38,375 nucleotides of DNA. Source: Streptomyces rugosispiralis (lineage in GTDB: Bacteria; Actinomycetota; Actinomycetes; Streptomycetales; Streptomycetaceae). Numbering within the stretch: the stretch's first letter is position 1; each line of letters opens with the position of its first letter. The stretch lies in assembly GCF_024505145.1 (NCBI RefSeq), contig NZ_JANIAA010000060.1:1-38375 (forward strand). The letters run 5' to 3'. Shown here in pieces: positions 25,273-33,593 of the stretch. The notes beneath the pieces are model-generated. The model saw only the letters and a program-made list of their open reading frames with translations, was not told the origin of the DNA and searched no databases. The position numbers and the translations under genes were made by a program.

Positions 25273-26636
25273 TGAAGATCTTGCGGTGGCCGCAGGCCAG
25301 AGCGTAGACCCTGCCCGCTGTCGAGCGATGTTCGACCAGGTCATGACCCGGATCGCGGGCCGGTCCGGCCGAGTTGAGCCACGGGCGACCGCCCGCGCCT
25401 ATCTGCTCGGACTGCTATCGGGTGTCGAGCGGAAGAACTGCCGGCAGCTGGCCGAACAGGCGGGCCATAGCCGGCCCGGGCCGATGCAGCGCCTGCTGCG
25501 CTACGCCCGCTGGGACGCCGATGCCGTCCGCGACCTGCGTTCCTACGCAGCCGACCACCTCGGCACCGACGGCGCGGTGCTCATCGTGGACGAGACCGGC
25601 TTCGTGAAGAAGGGCCACGCCTCGGCGGGCGTGCAACGGCAGTACACCGGCACCGCGGGACGCATCGAGAACAGCCAGGTCGGCGTGTTCCTCGCCGTTG
25701 GCCACCTGCCGGGGACGGGTACTGATCGACCGTCGGCTCTACCTGCCCGAGCACTCCTGGTGCACCCATCTCCAGCGCCGCCGCGAGGCCGGCATACCCG
25801 ACGAGGTGCAGTTCGCGACCAAACCTCACCTGGCCGCAGAGATGATCGCCGCCTCACTGGAGGCCGGCATCACCGCCTCCTGGGTGACCGGCGACGAGGC
25901 CTACGGCCAGGATCCCCAGCTCCGCGCCGCTCTGGAAGCACGGGGCCTTGGTTACGTGATGGCCGTCGCCTGCTCCACCCGGGTCCGGATCAACCACGGC
26001 CGCACCCCTGTCCGCGTCGACGTTCTCGTCCGTCGCCTGCCCGCCACGGCCTGGCAGCGGCACAGCGCCGGGGCAGGGGCGAAGGGCCCGCGCTACTACG
26101 ACTGGGCCCGGATCCACATCGGCAGCGACAGCCATCGCCACCTGCTGATCCGCCGCAACCGGACCACCGGCGAACTCGCCTTCTACCTGTGCTGGTCACC
26201 CACCAGGGTGCCCCTGGCGGAGCTGGTCCGCGTCGCCGGTGTCCGCTGGAGCGTGGAGGAGTGTTTCCAGACCGCCAAGGGCCAGGTCGGCCTCGACGAT
26301 TACCAGGTCCGCAACTGGACCGCATGGCACCGGCACAGCACGCTCGCCATGCTCGCCCCGGCTTTCCTGACTGCCGTCGCCGCCAGCGCGGCCCCGGACC
26401 GGCCCACCGACTCGCACCACCCCGCCCGCAGCAACGATCCGATCCCGTTGACCGTCCCGGAGATCCGCCACCTGTTCGCCGCTGTCCTCAACCCACCGGC
26501 CGTGACCGCGACCAGACTGCTGCACTGGTCCATCTGGCGCAGACGCCACCAGGCAACAGCTCGTCGCAGTCACTATCAACGGCGGTCCCCTCGACGAACC
26601 TGCTGGGTAGATCACGAAACCGCACTGGAGTACTAG
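25262..26636 (+). pseudogene. IS701-family transposase with one frameshift
   Basis: GTG 25262: MWTPEDLAVAAGQSVDPARC, RATARAYLLGLLSGVERKNC, then GTDGAVLIVDETGFVKKGHA (first Asp) and RIENSQVGVFLA. An extra base near 25697 shifts the frame. The rest continues as RVLIDRRLYLPEHSW, ASWVTGDEAYGQDPQLRAAL (second Asp), GVRWSVEECFQTAKGQVGLD (Glu) and ends ETALEY. The stop codon TAG is the outer part of the right CTAG target copy. Repaired length is about 457 residues. A single indel separates it from function, so a sequencing error should be considered. Confidence 0.88.
26604..26632 (-). repeat. IS701 right terminal repeat
   Basis: Reverse complement begins TACTCCAGTGCGGTTTCGTG, matching the left stub at 23429 over the first 10 bp and most of the next 16. 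It lies inside the last codons of the transposase. Confidence 0.85.
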
Positions 26637-26639
26637 GCC

Positions 26640-26725
26640 ACCTGATAGGGCTCTTTAAAATTGGCTCTGGCCGCGGTTCCCTGAAAGTGCAGGTCAGCGA
26701 CGGAAATGTAACATCCTTCGCCTGA
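26640..26725 (+). other. ISL3-type end remnant
   Basis: GGCTCTTTAAAATTGGCTCT looks like an ISL3-family terminus. The following ATTGGCTCTG, a GC-rich gap and GGTTCCCTGAAA resemble 15736-15765, upstream of the plus-strand ISL3 scrap. No transposase follows. Confidence 0.45.
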
Positions 26726-26802
26726 GTGTCCGTTCCGTGGCGATCAGGCGGGGCCGTACGGACAGCGGTCGGCGTCTTGTGATGATCGATGGCGCGGCCG
26801 GT

Positions 26803-27336
26803 TCATGCCTGGAACTCGGTGAGATCGATGGTGTGAACGTGCAGCGGATAGGCATACACCGGGTGCGCGGTCTCTCGCTCGGGCACCATGCCGAGCTTTC
26901 GGATGATGTTCTCGGAGGCGTTGTCACCCACCCGGTTGATGCTGATGATGTGGTCGAGGCCGCGGTCCTGGAGTGCGAACTCCAGTGTGGCGTGGGCGGC
27001 TTCGGACGCGTATCCCTGGCCCCAGAACTGTGAGCCGAGCTGCCAGCTGATTGTCACGGCGGGCAGTACCTCCGGCAGGAACTCGGGCACGGACAGACCT
27101 GTGAAGCCTGCGAGTTCACCCGAGGCCAGCAGCTCGACGGCGAAGAGTCCGAAGCCCTCCTCGTCCCACTCCTCCTCCCACCGCTCGATGGCCTCTGCCG
27201 TGTGGTCCAGGTCGCGCACCGAGCCGTCGTCGATCCAGCGCATGACTTGCGGGTCCGCGTTGATGTCCGCCATCGGCGCGAGGTCGTCGTCATGCCAGCG
27301 ACGGAGGAGGAGGCGGGGTGTGCGGATCTCGGTCAT
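26803..27336 (-). CDS. GNAT acetyltransferase, RimJ/RimL type
   Basis: A 177-residue protein from ATG 27336 (an in-frame ATG at 27345 also exists). It starts TEIRTPRLLLRRWHDDDLAP, typical of RimL-like enzymes. The acetyl-CoA binding motif A reads GSQFWGQGYASEAAHATLEF, followed by LDHIISINRVGDNASENIIR and KLGM. These enzymes acetylate N-terminal amines of proteins or small molecules; the substrate cannot be told. Intact, with no operon partner. Confidence 0.9.
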   Translation of the reverse strand: MTEIRTPRLLLRRWHDDDLAPMADINADPQVMRWIDDGSVRDLDHTAEAIERWEEEWDEEGFGLFAVELLASGELAGFTGLSVPEFLPEVLPAVTISWQLGSQFWGQGYASEAAHATLEFALQDRGLDHIISINRVGDNASENIIRKLGMVPERETAHPVYAYPLHVHTIDLTEFQA

Positions 27337-27743
27337 GGCGGCCATCCTGCCGAAGGCAGCGGCCCTATCGGTAATCCGGCGCTCGCCCGTGCTTCCGCTC
27401 CGGTACGCAAGGCATCAAGCTGCCTGCACCGCACATCGTGACGGGTGAGACGTCGGGCCGATGGCCGGGCAGATGACGTGCCACTTCGGCAGCGGAAGCG
27501 GGGCAGGGCCTCGTACGTGGGCACGGCGATCTCCTCCGGGAAGCACGAAGCCCCCGGGCGGTGCCGAGGGCTGTAGGTGTCTTGCTTGGGGTGAAGGGAG
27601 TCGGTGACGTGGTGCTGGCTGGAGCGTCTTTGGCTGGTGGCCGGGGGAGTGGTACGTAGATGGGCGGTGGTTGACGCTGCTGGCGGTTTTGAGGTGTGTG
27701 GGGTGTGGGTGGTCGGCCGTTGCGCAGTATTCGCACGACCTCG
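27337..27743. other. Mostly uninformative; remnant of a plasmid-type small gene
   Basis: On the minus strand a GTG at 27524 with a GGAGG ribosome binding site opens PTYEALPRF, the start I associate with short conserved proteins of Streptomyces plasmids and ICEs. Family similarity stops after about 10 codons. The remainder looks decayed. Confidence 0.3.
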
Positions 27744-27932
27744 TCAGGCGTCGGCGTAGAGGACCCGCATTACTTCCGTCCACTGGTCGGGCCGGGTCGT
27801 CTGGCAGCCGGGGCAGCGGCGTCCGGTGACCCGCTCAGCCGGTCGGACTGCGCGGAGCGGACTTGGTACACGTCTTCCAGCAGCGGCGTGCGGCACAGAG
27901 CGCGGGGCTTTTCCGTACCTGGTGATGTTCAT
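27744..27932 (-). CDS. Possible small CxxC protein
   Basis: A 62-residue minus-strand frame from ATG 27932: NITRYGKAPRSVPHAAAGRR, then ERVTGRRCPGCQTTRPDQWT and EVMRVLYADA. The CPGC pair and the C-terminus look coding, but the central part may come from a frameshift, because a neighbouring frame reads plausibly there (ALCAARRCWKTCTKSA). Function unknown; it sits among plasmid-type genes. Confidence 0.35.
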   Translation of the reverse strand: MNITRYGKAPRSVPHAAAGRRVPSPLRAVRPAERVTGRRCPGCQTTRPDQWTEVMRVLYADA

Positions 27933-28091
27933 GCGCGGGAGAGTGCACACCCCGGCTGCTTACCGTCTCGGGCCGGCGAGGCGGCCCGCCTGGCGGGCGC
28001 TGCGGCAAAGACCTGATGATGGCCTCCCACCCGGCGGGAAGCAGCGCCGATCGCGCTTTTCCGCAGCTCAAAGGCGGGGTTCCATGGCCCG

Positions 28092-29304
28092 GTGCTCAGC
28101 AAAGCGAAGGTCCGCCCGGGCAGCTGGCTGTACTACTTCCGCAGTGTGATGGTCGGCGACGGCCAACGCGCTGCGGGCACGCCGCTGCGCGCCGCCCAGG
28201 ACGAAGCCGGTGTTCCGCCCGGAGTCTGGAAGGGCCGGGGCATGGCCGCGGTCGGTCTCGCGTCCGGGGACGTGGTGACCGAGCGGCAGGCCGAACTGCT
28301 GCTGGGAGAAGGCCGGCCGGCACCCGGACGCCGACCGGATCGAGCGCGAGCGCCTGGAGGCGGGCGACGACCCAGCGAAGGCCCGACGGGTGACCGTGCT
28401 GGGCAGACCCATTGAGCACCACCAGTCGCCGGAGACCGACAAGGCCAAGGAGCGGACTTTCTGGCTGGCCATTGACCTGACGTTCCGGGCGCCGTCGACG
28501 GGGCAGATCGCGTGGGCACTGGGTGATGAGGAGACCCGCCTGGTGCTGGAGCTGTGCCAGGACATCGCCCGGGACAAGACGCTGGCGTGGCTGGAGGAGT
28601 CAGTCGCGGAGATCCGCTGGGGGAGCGGCGGCAAGCACCGCAAGCCGGTGAAGGGCGGGCTGATCGTCGCGGCGTTCCGGCACTACGAGTCCAGAGCCGG
28701 AAAGCCACTGCTGCATGACCATGCGGTCGTCTCGATCCGCGCCCGGCGGCCGGACGGCAAGGGGACGTGGGGCCACCTGTCCACGGACTCGATGCCGGAG
28801 CACATCGTTGCGGCCGACACCCTCTACACCCTGACCTTCATGGAGGAGGTCTCCGCCCGGCTCGGATGGGCGTGGGAGCCGCGCGAGGTGACGCCCGGCA
28901 AGCGCCCGGTCATGGAGATCGCCGGGATCGACCAGCGGCTCATCGGATGGCAGTCGACCCGCCGTCAGCAGATCGCGGACGCGCTGCCCATCCTCCTCGC
29001 CGAATACGAAGAGGCACAGGGGCACCCGCCGGGCGAGCGCGCCGCCTACGCGCTGAACCGGCAGGCCGCCGACCAGACGCGCCCGCCGAAGCGCAAGGTG
29101 GCGAGGCCGCTGTCAGAGCTGCGCACGCGGTGGCGCGCGTCGGCGATCGGGAAGGTCGGCGCCTGCGTCGTCTACCGGCTGATCGAGCGGGCCCGGGCGG
29201 CGGCGGCCGTGGTGTGGGCGCGGGTGCAGCCGGTCGTCGACGTCGCCCTGGCTGCCGTGGACATCACCGCCGTGGTGTACGTGATGAGTCGCGTTTTCCC
29301 TTGA
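28092..29304 (+). pseudogene. MobF (TrwC-type) relaxase, N-terminal domain, frameshifted and truncated
   Basis: GTG 28092: AKVRPGSWLYYFRSVMVGDG contains the paired catalytic tyrosines of MobF relaxases. Then come PGVWKGRGMAAVGLASGD and GEGR. A 4-bp CCGG duplication (28313-28320) shifts the frame; removing it gives GEGRHPDADRIERERLEAGD. The second part holds LTFRAPSTGQIAWALGDEE and FRHYESRAGKPLLHDHAVVS, the metal-binding histidine motif, and RPVMEIAGIDQRLIGWQS. It stops after VVYVMSRVFP at ~402 residues, whereas related proteins continue into a long helicase part. It once nicked oriT for conjugation; now probably inactive. Confidence 0.82.
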
Positions 29305-29399
29305 CCGGGTTCGCTATCCGGCGCGTTCTCCCTGGACCGATCACGCTGCGGGTGCCGAACAGACCGCGGACAAGGGGGTGCGAGATATAGGCGCCCGCC

Positions 29400-29565
29400 C
29401 GCTTGGAGTGCGCGCCCGGCGTGGCGCACGATGCGGTGGCGCGCACCACGATGCGCACGCGATGCGCGCGGCGCGGAACATCGTCCGACGGTGCTGCGCA
29501 CCCAATGCGCACCACCGCCGTCCAGGGTGCGCGCACCGGCCGGTGCGGGGTGCGCATCGGGGCCT
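29400..29565. repeat. Cluster of TGCGCA-like short palindromes
   Basis: About ten copies of GCGCA, TGCGC or TGCGCA occur in both orientations within 165 bp just after the relaxase gene, for example GATGCGCACGCGATGCGCGC and CCCAATGCGCACC. The stretch 29305-29729 has no recognisable gene. It could be a decayed oriT or iteron region. Confidence 0.4.
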
Positions 29566-29729
29566 GGCCCACGCCGACGGCCGCGGCTTCTGCCCGCCGT
29601 TGCTCATATCCCACGCACCACTTCGGATGAGGCCAGCGGGCGCCCGTGCCAGCCTGCCGTGGCCAGCTTTCCAGGGTATGACTGACCATGTGACCACGGG
29701 CGGCCGAGGCCCGGCCCGGGGCCTGTTGG

Positions 29730-30249
29730 TCACTGGCGGCCCGGCCCGGCTGACGTGCTGGCGCCGGCGTGTGACACAACGCCAGCCCGCCGCACTCCGA
29801 GACGTTCGGCGGCCTGGTCGGGGCCGAGCGGGGCAGCGGAGGCGACCAGCGCGGCCAGGTCCTCGCGCTCACACACGGCGTCGATCTCGTCCGGGTTGAC
29901 CAGCGACCCGTCGGGGTTCCCGCTGAGGTGCGTCAGCAGGCCGCGCGCGATGAACCGGCGGACCACGAACGCGGTGACGTTCGACCGCTGGCCGTACGCG
30001 GCCGGGTTCGGTGTGCCGAGCGCCTCGGCGATCCGGTCCGCGGCGATGCTGCCCGCGATCGGCTCGCGGGGGATCGCGGCCCGGACCGTGTGCGGGTCCA
30101 TCGCCTCTACAGCGGCCCGCGACCACGTCCAGGACGAGGCGTCGGGGGCCGGGACGAGGCCGGTGTGCCGCGCCCACCGGAAGGGCTGTGATCGGTATCC
30201 GGAGGCGTCCAGCCGCCTGGTTTTCGTCGTACTCGGTGCGTCGTGCCAT
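29730..30249 (-). pseudogene. Plasmid-type regulatory or unknown protein, frameshifted and truncated
   Basis: From ATG 30249 (AAAGGA upstream) the minus strand reads ARRTEYDENQAAGRLRIPIT. Near 30190 the frame changes to RWARHTGLVPAPDASSWTWS, RAAVEAMDPHTVRAAIPREP, VTAFVVRRFIARGLLTHLSG, NPDGSLVNPDEIDAVCERED and GPDQAAERLGVRRAG, where family similarity stops. The repeated helix-turn-helix-like pieces suggest DNA binding. Similar proteins occur beside conjugation genes of Streptomyces elements. The downstream part appears lost. Confidence 0.5.
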
Positions 30250-30298
30250 GGGGATCGTCCTTTCTTCGTCGTCACCCCGGAGCAGGCGAACATGACTG

Positions 30299-30323
30299 TG
30301 ACAGAATGCATGAAATGCTGTCA
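30299..30323. promoter_or_regulatory. Operator-like inverted repeat ahead of the 30249 gene
   Basis: TGACAG and CTGTCA arms enclose 13 bp containing ATGCAT (30299-30323). On the minus strand the repeat includes TTGACA, a perfect -35, about 75 nt before the start at 30249. This local AT-rich patch is unusual in the window. Confidence 0.5.
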
Positions 30324-30499
30324 AGGTGCTTTAAAATGAGGCAAATTGGACTCATTCGCTTAGATCCGCGCCCGCGTACGCGAAGGAGAAATTCACCCGC
30401 GTGGGCTGCTCGGCGCCGGGTAGCGTCCCGGGCCATGGACATCCACGTGGACGCCGATGAGGCGTGAGAGCGGCAGCGGGCCAGTCGCTGGAATCCACC

Positions 30500-31483
30500 G
30501 GGGAGGGCTGGACCGGGCTCGCGCCGCAAGACCTATGCGGCGGCCCTGGAGCAGGCCGGCAGATGTTCCGAGCTGCTGCCGTCGTGGGCCCCGCCACGCG
30601 CCCGCTCCAGGTCTTCTACGGCCTCAGCCAAGCCGGCCGCGCCATCGCGGCCGCCGCGGTGACCCTAAAGAGCGAGGACTGGCGGCTGGTCACCCACGGG
30701 ATCAAGACCACCGGCTTCGACCGACCTTTCCCCGATATCGAGATCCGCACCGACCCGCCAGACACCCAGGGCAGCTTCGTACGGGTCAGCGAAGTGCTCG
30801 ACTCCCCGGTATGGAAGAGGGACCCGGTGCGCCTGGAGGACGTGTGGGACCTGCTGCCCTCGAACCTCCGCTACCCGCTCACCATCAGGGACCGGCTCAC
30901 CCCGATGTACGTGGACGAGGCTAGCGTCGGCACGCACGAGCACTCCCTCTTGAGCGTCGATGTATGCAACATCCCGACCGGGTCATGGACGCTGGCACCC
31001 GTGAGGCGCTGTCCGACTTCCTGACCTCGTATCCGGCTGCTGCTCAGTACGAGAGCTACGTGTCCACCCACGCTCTCAGCCTCGGGCTGGAGGCGCCTCC
31101 GGAATACCGTCGGTACGACCACGGCGGGGGCGAACTGACGATCAACTGGCGGATGCCCCAGGGGGGCGGGAACACGACTCGACGGACTGGCGACCGGAGC
31201 CGAACGGCTGGCCCACCTGCGGGCCATGACCCGCGGCTACGCCGGAGACCGGTACTTCCTGCCCGTCCTCCCGCCGATGAAACGGGAACTGCACCCGCTG
31301 ATGGCCTGGTGGGCGGTCCTCTACGCGCTGGCCATGCTCGCCCGCTACCAACCCGCAGCCTGGGGCACGCTCATCAGCGTCGACAACACCCAGCACGCAG
31401 TCCCGATCGAACGGCTCCTGGAACGCGCCATCAACCACCTACCCGTGCTGATCGCGGACACCATCACCGAGGTGAGCACCTAA
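30500..31483 (+). pseudogene. YaaC-like protein, several frameshifts
   Basis: Pieces in successive frames form one YaaC-like protein: KTYAAALEQAG; QMFRAAAVVGPATRPLQVFY, GLSQAGRAIAAAAVTLKSED and WRLVTHGIKTTGFDRPFPDI; then MDAGTREALSDFLTSYPAAA; finally PLMAWWAVLYALAMLARYQP and LLERAINHLPVLIADTI to the TAA at 31483. The LFYxxSQAxRAI and WRLxxHGI motifs are typical of the family, whose function is unknown. Shifts occur near 30555, 30970 and 31180. Confidence 0.72.
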
Positions 31484-31572
31484 CCCGGGCAAGCTTGGAC
31501 CGGCGGCGCGGGCAAGCCCAGGGCCGCTCTGCGTCAGCGCGCACTGTCGGTGGTGGCTGCCAGGCTGGACGA

Positions 31573-31845
31573 ATGGACCGTGATGACGAGCAGCTGTTGC
31601 GCGGCCGGGTCTACGGCGCCGACCACGACCACCCGGGCCCGCGTCCGGACCGGCGCTACGTTGAGCTGGTCGGCGGCCCGCTGGACGGCTTGCTGCTCGA
31701 CATCACCGGCTGGACACAGGACCAGGTCGGCGCCGGCGTCGCACTCTCCACCGAGCTGGGGCAGTTCGGCATCGGCGGCCGGGCCCTGTACAACCCGCGC
31801 CCCGGCGACCCGGACCGCTGGGACTGGACTGGCGACACTCCCTGA
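31573..31845 (+). CDS. Small conserved plasmid-type protein, unknown function
   Basis: A 90-residue frame from ATG 31573: MDRDDEQLLRGRVYGADHDH, RYVELVGGPLDGLLLDITGW, then TELGQFGIGGRALYNPRPGD and PDRWDWTGD. The YVELVGGPLDG stretch is a motif I associate with short proteins on Streptomyces plasmids. Intact, strong codon bias, no signal or membrane helix. Function unknown. Confidence 0.65.
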   Translation: MDRDDEQLLRGRVYGADHDHPGPRPDRRYVELVGGPLDGLLLDITGWTQDQVGAGVALSTELGQFGIGGRALYNPRPGDPDRWDWTGDTP

Positions 31846-31914
31846 CCGTCCCGGGCCGACGCACCCGCCGCCCGCCTGGCCCAGAGCACGCTGGGAGGCA
31901 TGAGCAGTGCACCG

Positions 31915-32085
31915 ATCCTCGTGCACCGGCCCTCCATCTCGGGCAGCCGGAGAGCCACCGTGCACAGCAGCGGCCAGGACCCTGGGTGCTGCGCCCCCGG
32001 TGTACTGCAGACGGCCTGCGGCGTCATAGCGGCCCAGCAGCACCGTCCGGGGCGCGGCGCGCCGCCTCAGCCGCTCCAGCCCCGC
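31915..32085 (-). pseudogene. Possible ATP-dependent DNA ligase C-terminal scrap
   Basis: A minus-strand stretch RTVLLGRYDAAGRLQYTG resembles the OB-fold region of actinobacterial ATP-dependent ligases (LLLGRYD-x-x-GRLxYTGR). About 40 further codons are degenerate and the frame seems to shift after YTG. No other ligase motif is present. Confidence 0.35.
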
Positions 32086-32318
32086 GCCGGGCGAGGCGCC
32101 GCCCGGATCTCGGGGAACGACACCGCGCACGAGACGGGCGTTCGCTGCCTGTCCTCCTCATTCATCCAGCGGATTGTTCCGAATTGCTCGCAGGCCGGCC
32201 ACGAAGAGCCGCTCTGACCCGCCTCCTCCGCCAAGAGCGTGCCTCCCCAGATGGAGAGGCACCTGGCAGAGCGTCCCTGAAGGCGCTCAGACAGCCACAG
32301 CGGAGCACGCGGGGTGCA

Positions 32319-32364
32319 GCCGTCGTGCCCGGCACCGTAGCCGCCGGGCTCCGGGCACGACGGC
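32319..32364 (-). terminator. Strong hairpin after the 32367-32654 gene
   Basis: GCCGTCGTGCCCGG (32319-32332) pairs perfectly with CCGGGCACGACGGC (32351-32364), a 14-bp stem with an 18-nt loop, only 2 nt beyond the stop of the minus-strand gene. Confidence 0.8.
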
Positions 32365-32366
32365 AG

Positions 32367-32654
32367 TCACATGCCGAGCACGCGGCGTACGACATCGGCC
32401 GGGTCCAGGCCCAGCATGCAGGCAACGACGACTGCGCCCGGGACGAGCGCGGTGATGCTGCCAGCTTTGTTGGCGAAGCCCTTGACGAACTCCTCGCCGG
32501 ACAGTTTCACCAACTTCCAGGCGATGGCACGCGCACGGGCGGCGATGAGACGCAGACGCCGGGCGAGGCGCGACCGACTCGGGTTCGCGGGTACGGCGGC
32601 CTGATGTCCAAGGGAGGGCTGCACGGGCAGCGCGGAATCGATGTCCCGATGCAT
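32367..32654 (-). CDS. Small protein with C-terminal hydrophobic helix
   Basis: A 95-residue protein from ATG 32654 with GAGGAG 7 nt upstream. The middle is strongly basic (RSRLARRLRLIAARARAIAW), followed by KLVKLSGEEFVKGFANKAGS and a hydrophobic ITALVPGAVVVACMLGL, then DPADVVRRVLGM. The helix could anchor it in the membrane with the basic part in the cytoplasm. Unknown family. A terminator-like stem follows directly, which supports a real gene. The 340 bp upstream (32655-32994) hold nothing I recognise. Confidence 0.6.
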   Translation of the reverse strand: MHRDIDSALPVQPSLGHQAAVPANPSRSRLARRLRLIAARARAIAWKLVKLSGEEFVKGFANKAGSITALVPGAVVVACMLGLDPADVVRRVLGM

Positions 32655-32994
32655 GGTGGGACTCCTCTGTGCGGGGAGAGCAGGGAACACGGACACCTGC
32701 ATGGTGTCGTCCGCGGGGGGATGTGCGCCGCGCGGTCGGCGGTCTTCTCGGACAGACGAGCTGTCGTCCGCGGAGAGAAGCCGCGCGGTCGGCCCAGCCC
32801 TCACCAGATGTCGTACTCGTGTGAGGCGCAGTGAGATCAGCGTGGCACAGATGTCACGTGGCATTGCCCCTGCTCCCTTCTGAGCTCGTTGACCGGGCAG
32901 TTGGCCCGTGCCGTCGTGGTAGAGCCGTCTTCACTCCCTGGAGTCGTTGGCTGGGCCGCGGACAGTGGGAGTCGGTGAGAAATCTGCGAGCCAC

Positions 32995-33031
32995 GTCGAA
33001 GGCCCGCCCCGCCCCGGCCCGGGCCTTCGAC
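32995..33031 (-). terminator. Hairpin downstream of the helicase-domain remnant
   Basis: GTCGAAGGCCCG (32995-33006) pairs with CGGGCCTTCGAC (33020-33031), a 12-bp perfect stem with a 13-nt C-rich loop, 58 nt after the stop of the 33089 remnant. Confidence 0.7.
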
Positions 33032-33088
33032 GCTGATTTAGTTATGGGGCAGAGAGCTCCAGATCTCTGGGTGGGCTCGAAGATTTCT

Positions 33089-33345
33089 CTATGTCCACCG
33101 CATGCCGATTTCGGACAGCTGCTCTACCCGCTCCGGCGATAGGGCCGCGGCCCTGCTCCGCTGATTTCCGATCCACCCACCCAGCCGGAGGTCCCGCTCC
33201 TCCTGGTCCTCGCCAGTGACCCGCTCGACGTGCTTCCTCGGCACCCGCAGATGCCCCTCGCGCCTGTAGAACTGCTTGGCGGCCTCGCAGCTCATCGCCC
33301 ACTTGTCGGCCTGCGTGCGGCGCGGCTGCGGCTTCGGCTACGCGG
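33089..33345 (-). pseudogene. Helicase-associated (HA) domain remnant
   Basis: The minus strand reads SCEAAKQFYRREGHLRVPRK, then HVERVTGEDQEERDLRLGGW, IGNQRSRAAALSPERVEQLS and EIGMRWT before the stop at 33089. This is the final HA repeat of a helicase like that at 34741-37398, which ends ALAELGMDWA. Upstream codons stay open back to about 33345, but no helicase core is present. It is the 3' stump of a second, related helicase gene. Confidence 0.78.
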
Positions 33346-33593
33346 CATTGCGCGGACTTGCCACCCGACTCGGATCCCACAGCGGCTGCACGTCTCGCTG
33401 GACATTGCACATCGACGACGATGCGTAGCGTGAACGTCCACACAGGAAGAGCAGGGACATGGGCCAGACGACATCCGGCCGCTCGCCAGCTGCCGCACCG
33501 CTGTCCGGCAGTACTCCGCGAAATTCGGTGACACTCTCTGCTTGCTTCCGTGTATGACTGGCGCGGACAGCCATAAAGGGGGGAAGGCAGCCG

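Larger units (their letters stand above)
23429..26632. mobile_element. IS701-type transposon carrying an oxidoreductase/TetR pair
   Basis: The 3.2 kb unit begins TACTCCAGTG and ends CACTGGAGTA, with CTAG on both sides (23425-23428 and 26633-26636). CTAG fits the 5'-YTAR-3' target duplication of IS701 elements. The left end belongs to a ~90-bp stub of an IS701 copy. A second, diverged left end lies inside at 25181, directly before the transposase. Between them are the quinone-oxidoreductase-like gene and its TetR regulator. Confidence 0.78.
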
